Shown here in pieces: positions 12,160-24,839 of a DNA stretch of 64,000 bases (position 1 is its first letter; every line of letters begins with the position of its first letter). A model generated the notes under the pieces. It was not told the DNA's origin, searched no databases, and saw only the letters and a list, made by a program, of their open reading frames with translations. The stretch is from Ailurus styani (Eukaryota; Chordata; Mammalia; Carnivora; Ailuridae). The stretch is from NCBI GenBank assembly GCA_002007465.1, contig LNAC01000018.1:4325481-4389480 (forward strand), given 5' to 3'. Position numbers and translations under genes: made by a program.

Positions 12160-12365
12160 GAACCCAGATTGTCAGGCTTCGTGGAATTGTGTTTACCTGT
12201 GCTTCTCTGATGCCCCGAAATGTCCTTACTGCTGCATTTCACTGGGTGCCATATATGCCGCCCCAGGGTCTCTGTCCCCACCAGACCGTACGTTCCAAGA
12301 GGGCAGGACACTTTCTGGCAGTAGGTGGTGTTTGGGCAAAGTGTGTTGAATGGACAAGTAGAAGA
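12160..12365 (+). repeat. L2-like 3' fragment
   Basis: Contains CCAGACCGTACGTTCCAAGA followed by GGGCAGGACACTTTCTGGC and a GTGTTGAATGGA end, in L2 order. Confidence 0.5.
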
Positions 12366-13589
12366 ACGAAAGCCCCTGAGCGTTAGTGCATCAGTTAGTG
12401 GTAAGTGAATGGCTTTGAATGCCTTCCCAGATGCCCTTCAGGCACCTCCGACTCCGTGACCAAAATTAACATCATTCTCTTTCCCCCAACGTCGTGGCTC
12501 TTCCCCTTGTGTTACCCCTAAAGAGTTCAGGTCAGTGGCACCAGTATCCACCCAGTAGCCCAACCCGGAGCTGGGCTGACATCCTTCCTCCCTCCTCTTC
12601 CTCCCCCCAGTACCCCATCGGTCACCAAGTCCTTGCTGCTTATACCTCATAAATACAGCTGGAATCTGTCCCCTTCCCTCCATTCCCAGTGCTACTCCCC
12701 TAGTCAAGGCCACCACCATCTCTGCTACCACACCAGCCGGTCCCCCTGACCCCACCGTTGCTCCGTCTCTCCTGCTCACAGGTCTGTTCTCACCAGCACA
12801 GTCTTTCTTCGGCCACACCTCATCCTGTCTGTCCCATGCCGGGAGCACATCCAGAGCTTCTGGGCTGCCCCTGCAGGAAGTCAGCACCCTGAACACAACT
12901 CACAAAGCCCCGGGACCTTGGCCCCTGCCCAGGAAGCTATGTCACCTGTACGTTGCTTTCCCTTCAAGACACACACATCTTTTTAAATTTTCTCCCGTGT
13001 CTTGCTTTTTCCCAGCTCCAAGCTTTCACACGTTATCAGTTCCTTTGCTTAGGAATATATAGAGAGAGTAGATCATTCCCCATGTTCACCCCTCCCTCCG
13101 GTCTCTTCTTTAAGGACTTATTCTCTAACCCCCCAGTCTGGACTCAAACCCATCCATGGCCGTCTGTGTTGTCCGGAACAATCCCTCCTATAGCACGTCT
13201 GCAGTGTACCTTCAGTGCTGCCTTAGCATCTCCATCCCCATGAGACAGTACACCTTGCAGTTTGGGGGTTTGGCCATGCTGCAGAGACTGGAGGTCACCT
13301 CCAGTAAGCAGAGTGTAGCCCTGGGGTGCACCAAGGGCAAACTGGCTTTGGACCCTAACAGTTTCCTTCAGAGTCAAGGTCTGAGACCAGTAACTATGGC
13401 CCTAACAATGAAGGGAAACTGGGGTTTCCCTGGATCCTGAGGTTGTCCCCAGGGATGAACAGAGAGGAGTGGCTCGCCTATGTGGTATCTCTGCACTCGC
13501 GTTTTGCAGCTGCTCCCCTCTGCCCAGTGGTACCTCAGAGTTTCTGTCCTCAGAATCACCTTTCACAAAGTGTCCCATTTACCGGCAGT

Positions 13590-13760
13590 GGAGATGGCTG
13601 GAGCCAGACCTGAGCCCGCCCTTCACTCTAACCTTGGGCCGTCACTTAACCTCTCTGACCCTTTATTTCCCCATCTGTAAAATGGAGAATAATAAAACCT
13701 GACTTAGAGGGTTTTAATGTCACAAGTGAGCATTTAAAATGTGGTTGTCATTATCATTAC
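13590..13760 (+). repeat. MIR
   Basis: CCTTGGGCCGTCACTTAACC, TTTATTTCCCCATCTGTAAA and AATGGAGAATAATAAAACC follow the MIR core. Confidence 0.85.
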
Positions 13761-13993
13761 AATGGAGTCACATCATCTATACATTAAATTTATGGGAATT
13801 CAACTATGTGTGCTTGACAACAAAAAGAGATAGAGAAATGGTATAGTAGGCAATTCGGCTAGACTTTCTGCTTGCTGATATCTGTCCCAGAGAGTAGGTG
13901 AGGTGGGGGATGCCGACTGCTGGGTACACTGTCACTCTCAGTCCCGTGAACTTCTTCCAGTGTGGATGGAGGTTGTAACTGTAACTGGACTTG

Positions 13994-15628
13994 ATTTTTT
14001 TTAATTGAGATATAACTGATATATTAGTTTCAGGTATGTAACATATTGATTCCACATTTGTGTATATTATGAAATGATCACCAGAAGTCTAATTAACATC
14101 TGTCACCATGCATAGTTACACATTTTTTGTGTGTGTGATGAGAAACTTTAAGATCTCCTCTTAGCAATTTTTGTGTATTATTAATTATTACAGATTTAGT
14201 AGCTAGAGTCAGCATGCTGCACATTACATCCCCATGGCTTATTTATTTTGTAACTAGAACTTTGTACCTTCTGACCGCCTTCAACCATTTCACCCACTTC
14301 CTGCGCCCCACCTCTGCTAACCACCAAACTGTTCTGTGCATCTGTGAATCTGGTTCTTGTCTGTTTCTTTGTTTTTTAGATTCCACATAAGTGAATCTGG
14401 TATTTGTCTTTCTCTGTCTGACTCATTTCATTTAGCTTAATGCTCTCAAATTCCATCCGTGTTGTCACAAATGACAGGATTTCCTTCTTTTGTGGCTGAA
14501 TTATACACACGCACACACACGCACACACCACATCTTCTTTATCCATTCATCCATCAGTGGACACTTAGGTTGCTTCCCTGTCTTGGCTATTATAAACAGT
14601 GCTGCAGTGAACATGAGGGTGTAGATATCTTTTCGTGTTAGTGTTTTCATTTTCTTTGAATAAATACACAGAGGTGGAATTACTAGATCATATGATAATT
14701 TTTAATTTTTTGAGGAGCCTCCATACTGTTTTCTGTAGTGACTGTACCAATTTACATTCCCACTGACAATGAATGAGGGGAGGGTTCCCTTTCCTCCACA
14801 TCTTTGCCAACATTTGTCATTTCTTGTCCTTTGGAACTAGCCATTCTAACAGATGTGAGGGGATATCTCATTGTGGTTTTGATTTGCATTTCCCTGATGA
14901 TTAGTGATGTAGAATGGCTTTTCATGTACCTTTTGGCCATCTATATGTCTTCTTTATAAGAATGTCTGTTCAGACCCTCCGCCCATTTTTTAAATTGGAT
15001 TGCTTGGTTTTTTGCTATTGAGTTGTTGGAGTTCTTTATATATTTTGAATATTAACCCCTTGTCAGTTACGTGATTTGGAAATGTTTTCTCCCATTCAGT
15101 AGGCTACCTCTTCATTTTGTTGACGGTTTCCTTTACTATGCAGAAGCTTTCTAGTTTGATATAGTCCCACTTGCTTATTTTTGCTTTTGTTGCCTTTGCT
15201 TTTAGTGTCAAATCCAGAAAATCATCACAAGACCTATGTCAAGAGCTTACCACCTATGTTTTCTTCTAGGAGTTCTGTGGTTTGGGGTCTTACACTTTGG
15301 TCTTAACTCCATTTTGAGTTAATGTTTGTGTATGATATAAGATAGTGGTCAAGTTTCATTCTTTTGTGAGTGGCTGTCCAGTTTTCCTGACACTGTTTAT
15401 TGAAGAGACTGTCCTTTCCCCACTGTATATTCTTGGCTCTTTTGTCATAAATTAATTGACCATATATGCATGGGTTTTTTTCTGGGCTCTCTGTTCTGTT
15501 TATCCATGTGTCTGTTTTATGCCAATATCGTATTGTTTTGATTACTATAGCTTTGTAATACAGTTTGAAATCAGGAAGGCTGATACCTCCAGCTTCTTTC
15601 TTATTTCTTAAGATTGCTTTTGGCTACA
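13994..15628 (-). mobile_element. LINE-1, 5'-truncated, antisense (ORF2 end plus 3' UTR)
   Basis: A T-run at 13994-14002 marks the poly(A) end. Characteristic antisense L1 text follows: GAGATATAACTGATATATTA, TGGTTTTGATTTGCATTTCC, TGTTGGAGTTCTTTATATAT, CTATGCAGAAGCTTTCTAG, GATTACTATAGCTTTGTAAT, ending near ATTGCTTTTGGCTA. The piece covers the 3' UTR and the C-terminal part of ORF2. It is 5'-truncated and shows no intact reading frame. A short ACAC/GCAC repeat lies inside at about 14501-14530. It is antisense to MEGF11, as is common for intronic L1. Confidence 0.93.
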
Positions 15629-15929
15629 GGAGTTGATTTTGCTTCACTCACTGTAGTACAGGTAGAAAATGCAGGGTGAGACTTACTCATAATCCAACAG
15701 CTCACTTTGTATATGTGGATATTTAGGGCACAGATGAAGAAGGAATAAAGCAAGATAGGGTAATTGGGATTTGGGCCTAGGCAGGTTCCATCTACGAAAG
15801 GATGATAGTTAGGCTCCATGATACTGACCACTTGACCTTGATCAGCGAGTGGCAGGTACATGCAGGGGAATTTGTGGGGCTGATGGAGTGATTCCTCCAT
15901 CAACGCCTTAGTCCCCAAGATCCCTTGTA

Positions 15930-16390
15930 CTCACTGGCCTCACTAGAACCTTGTGTTCTTGTACCCTGCCCAACCCTCAAGTGCCCCTGTCTCTTTGTTC
16001 ATACCGAGCCTGCCCAGTGACACCTTCTCCAATATCTCACCTGCCTCCATCCTCTCTGGGTGTCTAAACCCTAAAATCACTGGAGCACAAAGGTCAGTGG
16101 CTCATCTCCTCTTCTTCAGGAGGTAAGATGTCTAGCCATTCCAGTTTGCCCAAGACTAAGGGATTTCTCAGAATGTAGGATTTCAGTGCTGAAATCAGGA
16201 CAGTTGGTCTCACTCTCATAGGCAGACAAGTGAGACAGCCCACTTCAGATGCCCTCTCTTCAGGAAGTCTTGCCTGGTTTCCTTAGCTGGGAGCAATCTT
16301 TCCATTAAACTTCCCCTAGAACTTTATTTGTGTCTGTCCGTGTCCATGCTTGAATTCCACATCCACCATACTCCAGGATTCAAGTGGCTG
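15930..16390 (+). repeat. L2 fragments
   Basis: L2-type text with GACACCTTCTCCAATATCTC, then CTCTTCAGGAAGTCTTGCCT and CTAGAACTTTATTTGTGTCT. An unmatched stretch lies between the two parts. Confidence 0.5.
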
Positions 16391-16659
16391 AGGCTATGGT
16401 TTGAGGACATCTTGTTACTATGTGTCCTGTATGCACCAGATGAGGGTCAAAGAGGGAGGTGTCTGCAGGTTGGGTGACCTACCTGGGGCTCTGCCACTGA
16501 GGCCCTTTTCACAGCCATGGAAATTTCTGCAAAGCTGGCTCAGATAGTGCTCTCTGAAACATTTAATTACATATAAAGATCTTAAAGGTTCTCTGTCCCC
16601 TCCCAGGGAAACATTACTTTTTCCTGCTCCTTCTTAAGTTGGCTACTTGGAAAGTAAAG

Positions 16660-17010
16660 AAATTGGACTGAAGATGAAGCAACCCGGGAAGGGGGTGGGA
16701 GGCATTACTGAAAGGGAGAAGCAGCTGAGAAATGAGAAGGGTGACTGGGAGATAGAGCCAGCCAGGGGAAGCGCAGGAAGGTAGAAGACAGGTTCACCAA
16801 GACTGAGGGGCAGGAGGTGAGAAAAGTAATGAGTTTCGGGAAGAGAGGGAAAGAGGCAGGAAAGAGAGAGATGGGGACTGGGCCAGGCTGTGGAGTCACC
16901 AAGAAGTTGGAGGGTGGGCGGCGGTGAGTAGGGTCACAGAAGAGAGGGCTGGCAAACCAAGAGAGAAACAGCCTGGCTGAGAGAAAGAGACAGCCAACCA
17001 AGAAGAATTT
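16660..17010 (+). repeat. Purine-rich (GA) low-complexity tract
   Basis: The + strand is strongly biased to G and A across about 350 bases, with many GAGA, GGAAG and AGAGAG units. No repeat family was recognised. It ends about 330 bases before the first visible exon. Confidence 0.6.
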
Positions 17011-17177
17011 AGCAAAGCCAGAGGGAGGTAAACAGTTTATGGTTCCAGAATTTCAGTACGGGGGAGGGAAGCACTGGTTGGAAGGGGATGGCACTGACCA
17101 GGAGATGCCTTGAAGAGCAGTCTTCTTAGCTTGTATAATTATTGGAGTCGCTTAGCAAAGAGCCGGTGGAGGTGTGA

Positions 17178-17584
<407 letters not shown>

Positions 17585-17825
17585 GTGAGTACTGCCCGCA
17601 GGACCCGAGGGGCGGGGCCGGGGCGGGGCGTCTCGTCTCCCTCCCGCAGCTGCGCAGTCCGCCACTGGCGCCTGACTGCTGGGCAGGTGGTCCCAGCAGA
17701 AGGAAGGTCAAGGCAGTTCTGGGTGTCAGATCTCCTGCACTGTGACTCCAAGTCCTACAGAGGTGAAACGCCCGGGCGTCTCCCACGCAGGTCTCAGGTC
17801 CCTCCCACCCAGACCCCAGGATGAC

Positions 17826-18088
17826 NNNNNNNNNNNNNNNNNNNNNNNNNNNNNNNNNNNNNNNNNNNNNNNNNNNNNNNNNNNNNNNNNNNNNNNNNNN
17901 NNNNNNNNNNNNNNNNNNNNNNNNNNNNNNNNNNNNNNNNNNNNNNNNNNNNNNNNNNNNNNNNNNNNNNNNNNNNNNNNNNNNNNNNNNNNNNNNNNNN
18001 NNNNNNNNNNNNNNNNNNNNNNNNNNNNNNNNNNNNNNNNNNNNNNNNNNNNNNNNNNNNNNNNNNNNGGGGGGGGGGGGGGGGGGGG
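17826..18088. other. Assembly gap (243 N) bordered by a 20-G run
   Basis: N occupies 17826-18068, and 18069-18088 is an uninterrupted G homopolymer that continues into GGCGGTGGGGGTGGGGGG at 18120-18137. The gap lies in an intron about 240 bases beyond the exon donor, so it does not interrupt coding sequence. Such gaps usually mark GC- or G-rich DNA that is hard to sequence. The G run itself may be partly a read artefact. Confidence 0.97.
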
Positions 18089-18744
18089 AGTTCATTAAAC
18101 TCCTCCCCCTTCCTGTGTGTGGCGGTGGGGGTGGGGGGCAGAGCTTAGCTTGGCATTCTCTGATCATAACCCAAATGCCGCCCCTCACCGGAGTCCTGAC
18201 CCTTTGAGGCCATTTGAGGAAAAAAAGGTAGGTGAGGGCCCTGGGCAGGTATCATGCATAGATTCAGAGAATTCACTGTGTCTGTTCCTCTCCCCTGCCT
18301 TCTCCCCTCAGACCCCAACAGCCCCACACTCCAGTTTTCTGGAGTCTGTACTAACAGGGGACCACCAAGACTGTTTAATTGAGCCTGCCTCAGAAGCAAG
18401 ATTGAAATTCTCCTCCCCAGCTGGTTGAAGGCTCAGTGGCCTCCCAATAGCCCTAGATCCTGAGAGGGCACCCAAGAACACTGGCCAGGGACACATCCTT
18501 GATTGAGGATGTTTCTTGCCCCATTGTCTGGCCGGTTCCAGGGCCAGCTCCAGCTAGAGGCCAAGGCCATTGCCCTAAGGCCCAAGGCCAAGATCCCATG
18601 CAAATCCTCCCTCATACCTCAGCAGGGCACATGAGCCTGTTGCAATAGCTGAGAAGCTTCCAGAGCCTGGAAGTGGGGCAGGCCTCAGATACTCCCTTTC
18701 CCTGAATCTTTAAGAATCTAGGTGGATTCTTAAAAACTGGATGG

Positions 18745-18990
18745 ATAACCACTTCTCGGTGCCTTTACTCATGCTGTTCCTTCCGACTTGCATGCCCTTC
18801 CTTCTCTAATCCCAGTGAAACTAACTTCACCCTCAGGACCCACGTACAATGGCTTCCTCTTCCAGAGGAAGAACACTCCCCAGAAGAACACTCTTCTTTA
18901 CACTATAAGCACTGAAGTATCATCCCACAGTATTGGCCCAAGCACACATTCCAGTTCATTATATCTGAGCCCTGTTGCCCCCTTCTGGTG
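18745..18990 (+). repeat. L2 fragment
   Basis: TTTACTCATGCTGTTCCTTC followed by TTGCATGCCCTTCCTTC and a CAGGACCCACGTACAATGGC block, in L2 3' order. Confidence 0.6.
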
Positions 18991-19083
18991 GGAAGCAGGA
19001 CTGCATTTTGGCTGACCATGGGACAGTTCACACTGACTGTGAACTCATTAATTCCGAGGGAGCCCTGGGGCCCTACCGTCTGA

Positions 19084-19425
<342 letters not shown>

Positions 19426-19429
19426 TGAA

Positions 19430-19480
19430 CTGCTGGCAAGTTACTTAACCTCTCTGAGCTTATGGTCCCTTGTGCTCAAA
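19430..19480 (+). repeat. MIR core fragment
   Basis: GGCAAGTTACTTAACCTCTC followed by TGAGCTTATGG, a short piece of the MIR core. Confidence 0.6.
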
Positions 19481-19710
19481 GGAGTTGAAATCTAGATTAG
19501 CTCTGTCCTTGGGTGTAGGTACTCACCCAGGCTGCCATGGGCTGTGGGCCAGATGTGGAAGAAAAGGTGTGGTGTAAGGGCAGGGGAGCAGGTGGGAGGA
19601 GGAGGGAAGATGGCAGAGGATGGCTCAATCCCCTGAGGTTCTAGAACTTCAGATTCCCAACCTCTACCCCCTGCTCTATCTCACACGCACACATCCTGGT
19701 TCTGTGGGCC

Positions 19711-19932
19711 CAGAATCTGTATTTTTTTTTTATTTATTCATTTGACAGAGAGAGAGAGATTACAAGTAGGCAGAGAGGCAGGCAGAGAGAGAGGAGAGAG
19801 GAGGAAGCAGGCTCCCTGCTGAGCAGAGAGCCTGATGTGGGCCTCGATCCCAGGACCCTGGGATCATGACCTGAGCCGAAGGCAGCAGCTTTAACCCACT
19901 GAGCCACCCAGGCGCCCCAGAATCTGTATTTT
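19711..19932 (-). mobile_element. Carnivore SINE (CAN/arctoid type), young copy
   Basis: The body is 19726-19917 in reverse orientation. Read on the - strand it starts GGGGCGCCTGGGTGGCTCAG, continues through a tRNA-like region and GATCGAGGCCCACATCAGGC, then a TCTC-rich block with CTGCCTACTTGTAATCTC and an AAATAAA tail. Flanking 15-bp direct repeats CAGAATCTGTATTTT at 19711-19725 and 19918-19932 are identical, which points to a recent insertion. The CTGCCTACTTGTAATCTC variant is one I associate with mustelid, seal and related genomes rather than dog, which is the main clue to the host. Confidence 0.95.
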
Positions 19933-20589
19933 AACACGTGCTTCAGGCACTTCTGTGCAGGTCTTGTGTCAGGGAACCATTACGGTGGAAAGGGGGGATG
20001 GGAATTATAACCTCACAGGTCTAAATTCAGGTGCTATGTCCAGTGTTGAACTGAAAAAAGTACTCAGCTGGTCTCTGCTTCCCCATCTGTAAGCAGAACT
20101 AATACAACAAGAGTCAAGCCCTCCCCTTCCTAGCTGCCATGCTTGGCCAAAGGCCCACATGAGGCCGTGCATGTCCAAAGCACCTTACAAGCTCTAAAGT
20201 CCTTTATAATTGCTTGCGTTACATGCTTGGATCCTACAGGCAATGCACAAGCCTCCTTTTTAGCCAGCATACTCCCCTCCCTGACTGAAGACCCAAGCTT
20301 CTCAGGAGCAGCGAGTCACTAAGGCTGACTTTCCTGGGCTGTGTCCTTGCCTCTGACGCTCCAGTGACACCCCTATTTCAGGGGAAGCTGGGTGCCCCAG
20401 CTGGCTGCCTCCCTTGAGGACTGAGACTTTGCAAAGCCGGATAGGACAGGGTTGCCGAGCAGGAGCAGGACATTTGGGGGGGGGTGCTGTGAAGGCAGAG
20501 GTCACGGAGAACAGGCAGGGGCATGCTGCAGGGCCCACTGAGGCACAGATTTGCCAGGATTTTCTAGAGCATGAAAGGACCAGGGGTTG

Positions 20590-20785
20590 ATTTGGTCCAG
20601 CAGTGTCCAAACCTGGCTTCACACAGAGTTTCTGGGGGTGGGGGCCTTAAAAACAGATTCCCAGGCCCTACCAGGGACCTTCTGGAGGCTGGATCTCTAT
20701 CTTTAATAAGCTCCCAGGTGATTCTGAAGCAGCCAACCCTATCTGCTGGTCTGCGTTTGGAAATAATTGATCGAGACTGTAGGAT
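20590..20785 (+). mobile_element. MER5A-type DNA transposon copy
   Basis: Matches the MER5A order: a CACACAGAGTTTCTGGGGG block, AAAAACAGATTCCCAGGCCC, AATAAGCTCCCAGGTGATTC and TGCTGGTCTGCGTTTGG. Short, non-coding hAT-derived fossil. Confidence 0.75.
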
Positions 20786-20959
20786 TTCCTTCTGCGTTTC
20801 ACAGAACCCTAGGGTTTCTTGGGGGTGAGGAGCCTGATAATTAGGGCTCTTGGTTCCATGTAGCCCCTCTTCTCCATCTGATCTGCTTTCTATATTGAGG
20901 TACTAGGTAAGATTTCATATGATAACAGGGTTTCCCAGCTTTTAGAGTTTGAACACCAC

Positions 20960-21115
20960 TGGTCCATCAACACATTCCTTTCTCAGATGAGGAAGCTGAG
21001 GCCGAGAGAGGCTGAGTAACATGCACAAGGCCACGCTGTTGGTTAGGAGGAATACAGGCTAGAATCTAGGTGTCCTAACTCTGGACTCCCGAACCCCAGC
21101 CCTTGGTGTCTGAGG
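20960..21115 (-). repeat. MIR
   Basis: TTTCTCAGATGAGGAAGCTG, GAGAGAGGCTGAGTAACATG and CAAGGCCACGCTGTTGG, the MIR core in reverse. Confidence 0.8.
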
Positions 21116-22099
21116 ACAAAGGGGTTTCTGCTGCCTTTCCCACACCTGCCCATTTCTCCCACCCTGAACCACCTTCTGGAAAGACCCTTTTATCTCCAGC
21201 TAGCTTCCAGAATTCCACCACCCACGGACTAGGTCCTCAGAGGCCTAGCAGCAGACAGCGAGGTTGGCTCTGGGTGAGGTAGGAGGAGAATGGGCCACAG
21301 GCAAGCCCTGTACCTGTAAAGGCCATTCTGGAGAGCCTGATGGAGGCTGGTGGTCAAAGAAGGGGAAGGGAGAAGGCCAACACATGGAGGAATTTTTTTT
21401 TTCTCCCCAACACAGTGAGAGGTTTGTTCTTCCCAAAGACAGGGAGCTCTGTCAACAGAAGCCTTCGGATTTGGGGACTTTATGCTTTTAATTTTATTGT
21501 AGACAATTGCATTTCTATTTTTGACACAGCATTTAACTTGCAGATTTGTATGAATTATTAATACCCCTCGGGCATGCGGAGTCACGGTGGAGTGAAGCTG
21601 AGGCTCAGCCCTGAGGCCTCTCCCAGGGAGGGCTGGGACCCAGAAGAGGGTGCTGGGTGGAAGCGCCCTGCCTTGATCATCCTCCAGATCTCACTTTCTT
21701 GTTGGGCCCAGGTGGCTTCAGCCACACTCAGAGATCTAAAGAACACAATCGCTGACCCACACAGTGCCGCGCCCCAAAGGTTGAGGTCTAGAGCAGAGCT
21801 AGAGAAGAGCCCCCAGGATCTCGGGCCCTCCAGGCCCCTCCTCAGAGATTCTTGGCCACCAGGCTCTAAGTAGGCCTGTAAGACACTCCCCTTGCCTAGC
21901 TGTTGCTAGCTTGTTCCAGGAGGGGTCTTGGCCAAGAGCCTGGGAAATTACTCTTTTTATTTCACGAGCGGAGAGAAAGCAGGTGTGAGTAGTTGGATGA
22001 GAGTAGGGACTGCAGACAGAAAGGGAGGTAGGGGGTATGATCGGCCCGCATTAGGAGTCCCCAGTCTGATGGCGGGGGCTGGATATAGTGTATGTGCAT

Positions 22100-22101
<2 letters not shown>

Positions 22102-22130
<29 letters not shown>

Positions 22131-22131
22131 A
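22102..22131 (+). repeat. (AC)n microsatellite
   Basis: Perfect AC run of about 15 units following GTGTATGTGCATGT. Confidence 0.95.
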
Positions 22132-22636
22132 CAGGCCTGAGGAGAGATGGGGCTGAGGTGCTGGGAACTAGGACCAAGTGTCCCAGAGGCCCAGAGATTG
22201 GCATTTGGAGCCGAGGCTGCAAAATTAGATGCTCAGGTTTGGAAAGGGTGATTCATAGAGACCCATGCCCTGGCCGGTACCTGGGCCATTTCCTCAGAAC
22301 CCACACCAGCCACTGGTCACTGACTCCTGAGAGCTTCCATGCTACCTGGGATGGTGGTGGTCATCAGAAGTACCTTCAGGTGGTTGGAGAGGCTGTGTGG
22401 TCCCTTCTCTGGGAGAATCGGTGTGGCCTGCCTGAGTCTTTTTATCCTTTATACTCCATTTAGCCACGGTCCTCTGAAAGAGTGGCTGGTTTCCAGATTT
22501 TGACAAACCATTTGGTCTAACCAGTTCTGAGAGGAGCGGGACTGTTGCCTCCCCTCATCTCCAACCTTCTGGAAGCCATCCCGCCCAAGATCCCGCTATG
22601 GTTGGAGATGTGCACTCTAGTTGACCACAGAGCAGG

Positions 22637-23003
22637 TGTGTTAGTGTGCTGGGGCTATTGTAATGAAGTAGCAGAGACTGGGGGGCTATATTTTCTCACA
22701 GTTCTTGAAGCTAGAATTCCGAGATCAAGGTGTTAGTGCGGTTGGGTCCGTCTGAGGCCTCCCGCCTTAGCTTGAGGTTGGCCGCCTTCTCCCTATGTCT
22801 TCGCATGGTCTTCCCTCTGTGCATGTCAGTGTCCTAATCTCTTCTTATAAGGATACCCACCAGATTAGATTAGGGCCCACCTTAATGGCCTCGTTTTAAC
22901 TTTATTACCTCTATAAAGGCCCTATTTCCAAATACAGTCACATTCTGAGCTACCAGGAATTAAGATGATATGAATTTGGGGAGACACAATTCAGCTTGTA
23001 ACA
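22637..23003 (-). mobile_element. MLT1-type LTR (ERVL-MaLR), solitary
   Basis: Read on the - strand it starts TGTTACAAGCTGAATTGTG and ends in CTAACACA, the MLT1 terminal pattern. It has the internal landmarks CCAAATACAGTCACATTCTG and TAGATTAGGGCCCACCTTAA on the + strand. The length, about 367 bases, is typical of a full LTR. Flanks GCAGG and GCAGA resemble a 5-bp target duplication with one change. It is a lone LTR with no internal genes seen. Confidence 0.88.
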
Positions 23004-23214
23004 GCAGAAGAGAAGCCACAGCCTTCTCTGAAGCGGATGCTTCGCCACCTGCTCTCTCCCCCACCCATCCCCCCAAGCCTGTTCTTCCAGCCAGCAACAT
23101 TACCAGTTAAGGTTCTCCCACTCTTTTCAAGACTCTGCTGGTCCTGGGCCCCTCCGACGTGCAACCTTGGGTGTCCACTTGTGTGGAATTAATTAAGGAG
23201 CTGCTCTTTAGGAC

Positions 23215-23435
23215 ACTATACTAGGTTCCTTCCCATCTCCAACCTCACTTCACCTCCACAACCACCTTGGAAACTTGGAGTTATGACTCCCATTTTATAG
23301 GTGAGGAAACTGAGGCTTAGACCAAGCACTGTGCTCGTCCCAGCTCAGCCATCTGGGAGGAGGCAGAGCTGGGACTTGAACCTAAGGGCTGACTCTGAGT
23401 CCAGTGTTCTGTCAGCCACACCAGGCAGCAGGCCT
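23215..23435 (-). repeat. MIR, nearly full length
   Basis: CCCATTTTATAGGTGAGGAA, ACTGAGGCTTAGACCAAGC and GGGACTTGAACCTAAGGGC, ending GTTCTGTCAGCCACACC, in reverse MIR order. Confidence 0.85.
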
Positions 23436-24479
23436 TCCAAGGTATTGAATTCCTTCAGGCTCTAGGAGCTCAAGCCCAAGAAGGAGCCCAGGGATTCAGG
23501 CTTAGTTCAGAGAACCTGACTGCCTGCAGTTGAGGGACAGGGAGCAGGGGCTTAGGGAGTTGCTTGCCCACCTGTCCGAAAAGTCTCCAGGATGCTTGAT
23601 TTCCTCAGGAAATGTTGGAAGGAAGTACACTGTTCACCATGCTTCCCTCCTGGCCTCCTCAGACAGCCCTGGTCATGTCTCAGAAGCTTATGGGGGTACA
23701 CTGAGGGAGGCAGGCCTCTGTAGGGAACCCCTACCACCTCCAGGAGGAAGAGGCCCCCTTCCTCTGTGGCTTTTCTCTTCCCCTCTCCTCACATACACGC
23801 TCATCTTGCTGTCCTTGGCTGCTGCCTCTACCTGTTCAAGCCCCCTTCCCCTGCCTCGCCTCTGCCCCTCACCTTCTCACATGTGGGGAAGAGAAATCTG
23901 GGCTAAAAGGTCTCCCATTTAATTCATTACAATAAACGATGATATTGAAAAATGACTCAGGTCTGGCAGCATTTTCTTAAGCAAACTAGCTTCCTCTAGG
24001 TTGGCAATTATTGGTGCTTAATAACTTAATAACTGTGTGTTGAGCTAATTGATTAATGAATTTTGGGAGAATCCTTGGTCTCCATAAGAGAAATGACTAT
24101 CTCTGGTGTGGGAGAGGCTGGAAGCGTAGCCAGTTCCAATTTCTGTTTAATAAAGACCTAAGATTCCTGATATAATGTTTAAAGTTATCTAATCCCACAA
24201 AGCTAGTCCTGGAGGGAGGGGAAAATAGTCCTCTGACTCGCTCACAAATCCCACTCCAGAAAGGCAGGTGCGTTCACATGTTGTGTTTCTACTGGCATTT
24301 CCATCCATATTTCTGCATCGCACACTTAACTGCCGTTTCCTGACTTTTCCACTGTAGACATTTGTTGACTTTGTTGACTTCATACCATAGAATGAGATTC
24401 AGATTAGATACAGACAAGTGCAATCCTTCCCCACCCTCTCAAGTGGGACTTTCTTATAATTTTTGGTTGGATCATTGTG

Positions 24480-24495
24480 ATGACATTAATGTCAT
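24480..24495. repeat. 16-bp perfect palindrome
   Basis: ATGACATTAATGTCAT equals its own reverse complement. It contains two inverted TGACA half-sites, a core used by MEIS/TGIF-type homeodomain proteins, around TTAA. Function is not shown by the sequence. Confidence 0.6.
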
Positions 24496-24839
24496 GACAT
24501 AATGAATTCAAATCAGTATTTCTGTTGATGTGCTCACTTATGTATCATCACTAATTTATCCCTAAAACTCTCTGACAGAACTTGAAAAGACCTCTTGATA
24601 AGGTCAGACACATCAGGTATCTCTCAATTTGGTTTTTGTTTCTGTTTTTTACTCTGAGGCCACACTCCCACACTGAAGCTTGGTGTGTTTTAGTTCCTGC
24701 TTCCTGGTGTCATTTTGGACTTCCTTTCACTGTCACCTTGTAAGCCCCTTCACCTGTCTCTTCTCTTGGTGTCCCCACTTCTTTTTCTTGGATAATTCTT
24801 TTTGATGAAAAGAAAAAATCTTCCAGTGGCTTCCCGAGA

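Noticed and set aside
17600..17640. CpG-island promoter after the first visible exon
   Set aside because: GC-rich (GGGGCGGGGC) but short, inside the gene and next to a gap; no start codon, first exon or initiator context was seen.
22637..23003. Endogenous retrovirus with coding capacity
   Set aside because: Only a solitary LTR is visible; no internal retroviral sequence adjoins it.
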